Notes under the pieces: generated by a model
What the model saw: only the letters and a program-made list of their open reading frames with translations
The model's database searches: none
Told to the model about the DNA's origin: nothing
NCBI GenBank assembly: GCA_025458985.1
Contig: JALORM010000090.1
Location: 1-9,120 of the forward strand
Origin: Paracoccaceae bacterium
Lineage (GTDB): Bacteria; Pseudomonadota; Alphaproteobacteria; Rhodobacterales; Rhodobacteraceae
Reading direction: 5' to 3'
Length of the DNA: 9,120 bases
Translations under genes and position numbers: made by a program
In this document: positions 6,122 through 9,120 of the stretch, in pieces
Layout: every line of letters begins with the position of its first letter
Position numbering within the stretch: position 1 is the stretch's first letter

Positions 6122-7471
6122 ATGACACCCGCCTCCGACCGCCACGCCCTGCATGTCTGCCATGTCTTCGCTGCCGAAGACATGACGGTGGTTTCGGGCG
6201 CGAACCTCGGCGACCCGCTCGGCGCGGCGGACGAGCTTTGCCCGGGCGACGTCTATGCGTTCCGCGATGCGGCGCGGGCGCTGCGGCTCGAGCTCAGGGG
6301 ATCTCCGGCCGGGCGGTTGCGCGCGTCCGAGGGGTGCGAGGCCGCTCCGCCCGGTACCGAGGCCCTGCGCGAAGCGCGGCTGACCTTTCTGTCCGAAGAC
6401 GGAAGCCGGGCCGAGGCGCTGGTGCTTTCCCTGGGGCGGCGGCGGGTGTTCCTGCCGCTCGGGCCGCTCGACCCGGCCAGCCGCTACACGCTTGTCGACA
6501 CCTCGGGCCGGGCCGAGGCGGTGCCACTGGCCGATGCGGTCTCGGTCGCCTTCACCCGTGGCACGCGGATCGCGCTGGCCGACGGGCGTCACTGGCCGGC
6601 CGATCGGCTGACGGTCGGCGACATGGTCCTGACCCGCGACAATGGCCCCCAGCCGCTGCGCCACCTGCTGCGCCGCACCGTTCCGGCCGCCGGGGCCTTC
6701 GCGCCGGTGGCGATCGCGGCCGGCACGCTCGGCAATCCGCGCGATCTGGTCGTGGGCCAGCACCAGCGCCTGTTCGTCTACCAGCGCGGTCCGGACCGGC
6801 TGACCGAACGGGCCGAGATGCTGATCCGCGCCGGCGACCTTGCGGATGGCGAGGCGGTGGCGATACGGCGGGGCGGCTTCGCCGACTACGTGAGCCTCGT
6901 CTTCGACCGGCACGAGGTGGTCTACGCCGAATGCGTGCCGGCCGAGAGCCTGCTGGTCAACGCGACCACCCGGCCGGGCCTGCCCCCGGCTGATCCGCAC
7001 ACCCAAGGGCTGACGGACACGCCGGGCAGGCGGACCTCAACCGGCGTCCGGCCCGCCGTAGTAGAATTCCTCGCGCACGATGTGGCCGTCGCGGACATGG
7101 TAGACGCCGACCTCGGCGCCCTCGCCCACCTCGCCCGTGGCCCGGTTGCGTGTCTTCATCGTGTAGTAGACGGCAAAGCGGTCGGGCGGGAACGGGAAGG
7201 GCCCTTCGACACTGCCGCCCAGCATTTCCATGTTGCCTTCCCACCAGTCGTGCTTGGCGCGGATGGCGTCGAGCCCCGCGGACTCGCGTCCGCCGCCCAT
7301 GTCGAGCGCCTCGACCGAGACCGCGTCGGGCGCATAGAGCCGGTCGAGGTTCTCGCGAGCCCGGCCTTCGCGGACGCCGGCGACGAGGTCCGCGGCGATC
7401 TGGTTCAGGGTCATTGTCATGGCAGCCTCCCACATGTTCGCATAATGTTCCATTCTGCCACAGCCGGGTGA
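6122..7471 (+). CDS. Hint-domain (hedgehog/intein-like) protein; recognisable part ends near 6990
   Basis: The protein begins MTPASDRHALHVCHVFAAEDMTVVSGANLGDPLG, matching a Rhodobacterales type with an N-terminal beta-rich region (about 1-135) and then a Hint domain (about 140-280). Hint signatures are AFTRGTRIALADG (143-155), LTVGDMVLTRDNGPQPLRHL (163-182), VVGQHQRLFVYQRG (210-223, His214) and FDRHEVVYAECVPAESLLVN (261-280). Hint domains carry out self-splicing or cleavage when they start with Cys or Ser. Here that position is Ala143, so autoprocessing is doubtful. After LPPA (residue 290) family likeness stops. Relatives I recall continue for several tens of residues, but here the frame stays open to 7471, antisense through the next gene. 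I infer loss of the original C terminus or stop. A GC hairpin lies at 6973-6990. ATG 6122 is preferred over 6050 because it fits the family N terminus; neither has a clear ribosome site. Secretion and role are unknown. Confidence 0.62.
   Translation: MTPASDRHALHVCHVFAAEDMTVVSGANLGDPLGAADELCPGDVYAFRDAARALRLELRGSPAGRLRASEGCEAAPPGTEALREARLTFLSEDGSRAEALVLSLGRRRVFLPLGPLDPASRYTLVDTSGRAEAVPLADAVSVAFTRGTRIALADGRHWPADRLTVGDMVLTRDNGPQPLRHLLRRTVPAAGAFAPVAIAAGTLGNPRDLVVGQHQRLFVYQRGPDRLTERAEMLIRAGDLADGEAVAIRRGGFADYVSLVFDRHEVVYAECVPAESLLVNATTRPGLPPADPHTQGLTDTPGRRTSTGVRPAVVEFLAHDVAVADMVDADLGALAHLARGPVACLHRVVDGKAVGREREGPFDTAAQHFHVAFPPVVLGADGVEPRGLASAAHVERLDRDRVGRIEPVEVLASPAFADAGDEVRGDLVQGHCHGSLPHVRIMFHSATAG
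7037..7420 (-). CDS. SnoaL/NTF2-like small protein
   Basis: This is a 127-residue protein of the SnoaL-like branch of the NTF2 fold, a cone-shaped fold used by small isomerases, hydrolases and binding proteins. The N-terminal helix pair (LNQIAADLVAGVREGRARENLDRLYAPDAVSVEA) is followed by the motif GGRESAGLDAIRAKHDWWEG (43-62). A run of strands follows: DRFAVYYTMKT, AEVGVYHVRDGHIVREEFYYG (102-122). No signal peptide or membrane segment is seen. Substrate and reaction are not known for this branch, as far as I can tell. The start at 7420 has GGGAGG five bases upstream; ATG 7414 is the alternative. The gene lies wholly within the antisense of the open frame that extends from the Hint gene. Its clear family pattern and ribosome site argue that it is the real gene there. 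A LexA-type repeat lies 16-30 bases before the start. Confidence 0.88.
   Translation of the reverse strand: MTMTLNQIAADLVAGVREGRARENLDRLYAPDAVSVEALDMGGGRESAGLDAIRAKHDWWEGNMEMLGGSVEGPFPFPPDRFAVYYTMKTRNRATGEVGEGAEVGVYHVRDGHIVREEFYYGGPDAG
7426..7431 (-). promoter_or_regulatory. Shine-Dalgarno site for the SnoaL-like gene
   Basis: GGGAGG on the minus strand is followed by five bases and ATG 7420. It decides for 7420 over the upstream in-frame ATGs at 7453 and 7495. Confidence 0.65.
7436..7450. promoter_or_regulatory. LexA-type direct repeat GTTC-N7-GTTC
   Basis: GTTC (7436-7439), seven bases, then GTTC (7447-7450). This is the direct-repeat operator recognised by alphaproteobacterial LexA (GTTCN7GTTC in Rhodobacter, the same as GAACN7GAAC on the other strand). 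It sits in an AT-rich stretch 16-30 bases upstream of the SnoaL-like start, where bound repressor could block transcription. The motif is exact; binding is inferred. Confidence 0.45.
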
Positions 7472-7591
7472 CAACGCCAAGACACCAGCCCGCACGGCCG
7501 GCGGAATGCGGCCTGCCGGCGCGTGGCCAGCCGAGAACGGCGCCGCGCGTCAGGCCGAAGCCCCCCGAAAGCCGCCATCACGCAGCTGAAC

Positions 7592-7620
7592 TTTCCAACC
7601 CGGCCGGGCGCCGCTATATC
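7592..7620 (+). promoter_or_regulatory. Candidate promoter for prfC, possibly giving a leaderless mRNA
   Basis: TTTCCA (7592-7597) and TATATC (7615-7620) are 17 bases apart, each matching four of six consensus bases. The -10 ends seven bases before ATG 7628, so transcription would begin at or next to the start codon. No ribosome site is visible upstream of the ATG, which agrees with leaderless translation. Confidence 0.38.
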
Positions 7621-7627
7621 GGCGCCC
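7606..7627. repeat. Perfect inverted repeat abutting the prfC start
   Basis: GGGCGCCG (7606-7613) and CGGCGCCC (7620-7627) are exact inverted copies around CTATAT. The right arm ends on the base before ATG 7628. The arms frame the -10-like element, so this could be an operator. If transcribed, it would be a hairpin next to the start codon. Confidence 0.7.
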
Positions 7628-9120
7628 ATGCCCGATACCGCCCCAGTCCCGAACCGCCCCGCCCTGCCGCCCGAGATCGAGCGGCGGCGCACCTTCGCGA
7701 TCATCTCGCACCCCGACGCGGGCAAGACCACGCTGACCGAGAAGTTCCTGCTGTTCGGCGGCGCGATCCAGATGGCGGGTCAGGTGCGCGCGAAGGGTGA
7801 AGCCCGCCGCACCCGAAGCGATTTCATGCAGATGGAGAAAGACCGCGGCATCTCGGTCAGCGCCTCGGCCATGTCGTTCGATTTCGGGCGGTGGCGCTTC
7901 AACCTGGTCGACACGCCCGGCCACTCGGACTTCTCGGAAGACACCTACCGCACGCTGACCGCCGTCGACGCCGCGATCATGGTGATCGACGGCGCAAAGG
8001 GCGTGGAAAGCCAGACCCGAAAGCTCTTCGAGGTCTGCCGCCTGCGCGACCTGCCGATCCTGACCTTCTGCAACAAGATGGACCGCGAGGCGCGCGACAC
8101 GTTCGAGATCGTCGACGAGATTCAGGAGAACCTGGCGATCGACGTGACGCCTGCAAGCTGGCCCATCGGCCAGGGTCGCGATTTCCTCGGCGTCTACGAC
8201 GTGCTGCACGACCGGCTGGAGCTGATGGACCGCGCCGACCGCAACCGGGTGGCGGACTCGATCCAGATCGCGGGGCTCGACGACCCCAAGCTGGCCGAGC
8301 ACGTCCCCGCCGACCTGCTGGCGAAGCTGCGCGAGGAACTCGAGATGGCGAAGGAGCTGCTGCCGCCGTTCGACCGGCAGTCGTTGCTGGAAGGACACCT
8401 GACGCCGATCTGGTTCGGCTCGGCGATCAATTCCTTCGGCGTGAAGGAGCTGATGGCCGGGATCGGCGCCTATGGCCCCCCGCCGCAGCCGCAGCGGGCC
8501 GAACCGCGCCAGATCGCGCCGGAGGAAGGCCGCGTCGCGGGCTTCGTCTTCAAGGTGCAGGCCAACATGGACCCCAAGCACCGCGACCGGGTGGCCTTCG
8601 TGCGCCTGGCCTCGGGGCATTTCGAACGCGGCATGAAGCTGACGCATGTGCGCGCCGGCAAGCAGATGGCGGTGACGAACCCGGTCCTGTTCCTGGCCGC
8701 CGACCGGGAACTCGCCGAAGAGGCCTGGGCCGGCGACATCATCGGCATCCCGAACCACGGGCAATTGCGCATCGGCGACACGCTGACGGAAGGCGAGGCG
8801 CTGAAGGTCACGGGCATCCCCTCCTTCGCGCCCGAACTTCTGCAGACCGTCCGTGCGATGGACCCGATGAAGGCCAAGCACCTCGACAAGGCGCTGATGC
8901 AGTTCGCCGAGGAAGGCGCGGCCAAGGTGTTCAAGCCGCAGATCGGCTCGGGCTTCATCGTGGGCGTCGTCGGCGCGCTGCAGTTCGAGGTGCTGGCCAG
9001 CCGGATCGAGCTGGAATACGGCCTGCCGGTGCGGTTCGAGCCCTCGCAGTTCACCTCGGCCCGCTGGGTCTCGGGGCCGAAAGACAAGGTCGAGGCCTTC
9101 GCGGCGGCGAACAAGCAGCA
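7628..9120 (+). CDS. prfC: Peptide chain release factor 3 (3' end outside window)
   Basis: RF3 is a cytoplasmic translational GTPase that removes RF1 or RF2 from the ribosome after peptide release. The window holds 497 residues of a protein usually near 530. The G domain shows G1 SHPDAGKTT (27-35), the switch I region RRTRSDFMQMEKDRGISV (60-77), G3 DTPGHSDFSEDTYRTL (95-110) and G4 NKMD (149-152). The RF3-specific text IWFGSAINSFGVKELM marks the end of the G domain. Domains II and III follow, with VFKVQANMDPKHRDRVAFVR and FKPQIGSGFIVGVVGALQFEVL, both characteristic of RF3 rather than EF-G. The start at 7628 gives MPDTAPVPNRPALPPEIERRRTF, a fitting N terminus; I saw no upstream start with a better ribosome site. 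It is divergent from the SnoaL-like gene and preceded by a perfect palindrome around its -10. Confidence 0.96.
   Translation, partial: MPDTAPVPNRPALPPEIERRRTFAIISHPDAGKTTLTEKFLLFGGAIQMAGQVRAKGEARRTRSDFMQMEKDRGISVSASAMSFDFGRWRFNLVDTPGHSDFSEDTYRTLTAVDAAIMVIDGAKGVESQTRKLFEVCRLRDLPILTFCNKMDREARDTFEIVDEIQENLAIDVTPASWPIGQGRDFLGVYDVLHDRLELMDRADRNRVADSIQIAGLDDPKLAEHVPADLLAKLREELEMAKELLPPFDRQSLLEGHLTPIWFGSAINSFGVKELMAGIGAYGPPPQPQRAEPRQIAPEEGRVAGFVFKVQANMDPKHRDRVAFVRLASGHFERGMKLTHVRAGKQMAVTNPVLFLAADRELAEEAWAGDIIGIPNHGQLRIGDTLTEGEALKVTGIPSFAPELLQTVRAMDPMKAKHLDKALMQFAEEGAAKVFKPQIGSGFIVGVVGALQFEVLASRIELEYGLPVRFEPSQFTSARWVSGPKDKVEAFAAANKQ

Noticed and set aside
6040..6993. Plus-strand frame of 317 codons in another frame over the Hint gene
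   Set aside because: It is Arg/Ala/Gly-rich with no domain pattern. The frame starting at 6122 carries the Hint signatures.
6062..7006. Minus-strand frame of about 314 codons
   Set aside because: It is the antisense of the Hint gene, whose plus-strand product has clear family motifs.
7442..7474. TTGTCA and CATTAT as a sigma70 promoter for the SnoaL-like gene
   Set aside because: The spacer would be 21 bases, too long for a normal promoter. The real elements may overlap the LexA-like repeat, but I cannot place them.
7488..7530. Paired GCCGGC motifs in the prfC/SnoaL divergent region as an operator
   Set aside because: GCCGGC is self-complementary and frequent in DNA of this composition. Nothing ties the pair to a known regulator.
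7550..8881. Minus-strand frame of about 443 codons
   Set aside because: It is antisense to prfC, with composition typical of a shadow frame (many His, Arg, Gln, Val) and no motif.
1..9120. Mobile elements, CRISPR arrays, tRNA/rRNA genes, or a multi-gene novel system
   Set aside because: I saw no transposase, integrase, terminal repeats, spaced direct repeats of CRISPR size, cloverleaf or rRNA sequence. The genes are housekeeping or single accessory genes without a shared theme.

Overview
This is a GC-rich window with strong third-position G/C bias. It looks like chromosomal DNA of an alphaproteobacterium, most likely of the Rhodobacteraceae or a close relative. That rests on protein flavour (PurL, BolA, CGFS glutaredoxin, transketolase and RF3 of alphaproteobacterial type), on a Hint-domain protein of a kind common in Rhodobacterales, and on a GTTC-N7-GTTC motif that matches the alphaproteobacterial LexA box. 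No species can be named from sequence alone.

Layout, left to right. (1) 1-1782, plus strand: the C-terminal half of purL, then a BolA-family gene and a monothiol CGFS glutaredoxin gene (grxD type). BolA and the glutaredoxin are expected to work as a pair in [2Fe-2S] cluster handling. (2) 1892-2714, minus strand: a two-gene cell-division unit, a 165-aa coiled-coil protein followed with an 8-bp overlap by zapA. This resembles the ZapA/ZauP pair of Caulobacter. (3) 2941-4965, plus strand: a complete transketolase gene divergent from the zapA unit, with a GTG start and a credible promoter and ribosome binding site. (4) 4966-5138: a convergent intergenic region with GC-rich hairpins and four GTGCRC motifs spaced exactly 11 bp apart. 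(5) 5139-5918, minus strand: a short-chain dehydrogenase-like protein in which the catalytic Tyr and Lys are replaced by Ser and Arg. (6) 6122 onward, plus strand: a Hint-domain protein whose recognisable part ends near 6990, although its frame stays open to 7471 and runs antisense through the next gene. (7) 7037-7420, minus strand: a SnoaL/NTF2-like small protein with a LexA-type direct repeat just upstream of its start. (8) 7628 to the window end, plus strand: prfC (release factor 3), incomplete at its 3' end, with a perfect 8-bp inverted repeat around a -10-like element and touching the ATG.

Most of the window is housekeeping: purine synthesis, Fe-S handling, division, the pentose phosphate pathway and translation termination. 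I see no insertion sequence, phage gene, CRISPR array, tRNA or rRNA, and no multi-gene defence or biosynthetic system. The items worth a second look are the LexA-like box before the SnoaL-like gene, the palindrome at the prfC start, the phased GTGCAC array, the SDR lacking its catalytic Tyr/Lys, and the Hint protein with Ala at the nucleophile position and an abnormal C terminus. All gaps between genes are under 300 bases.
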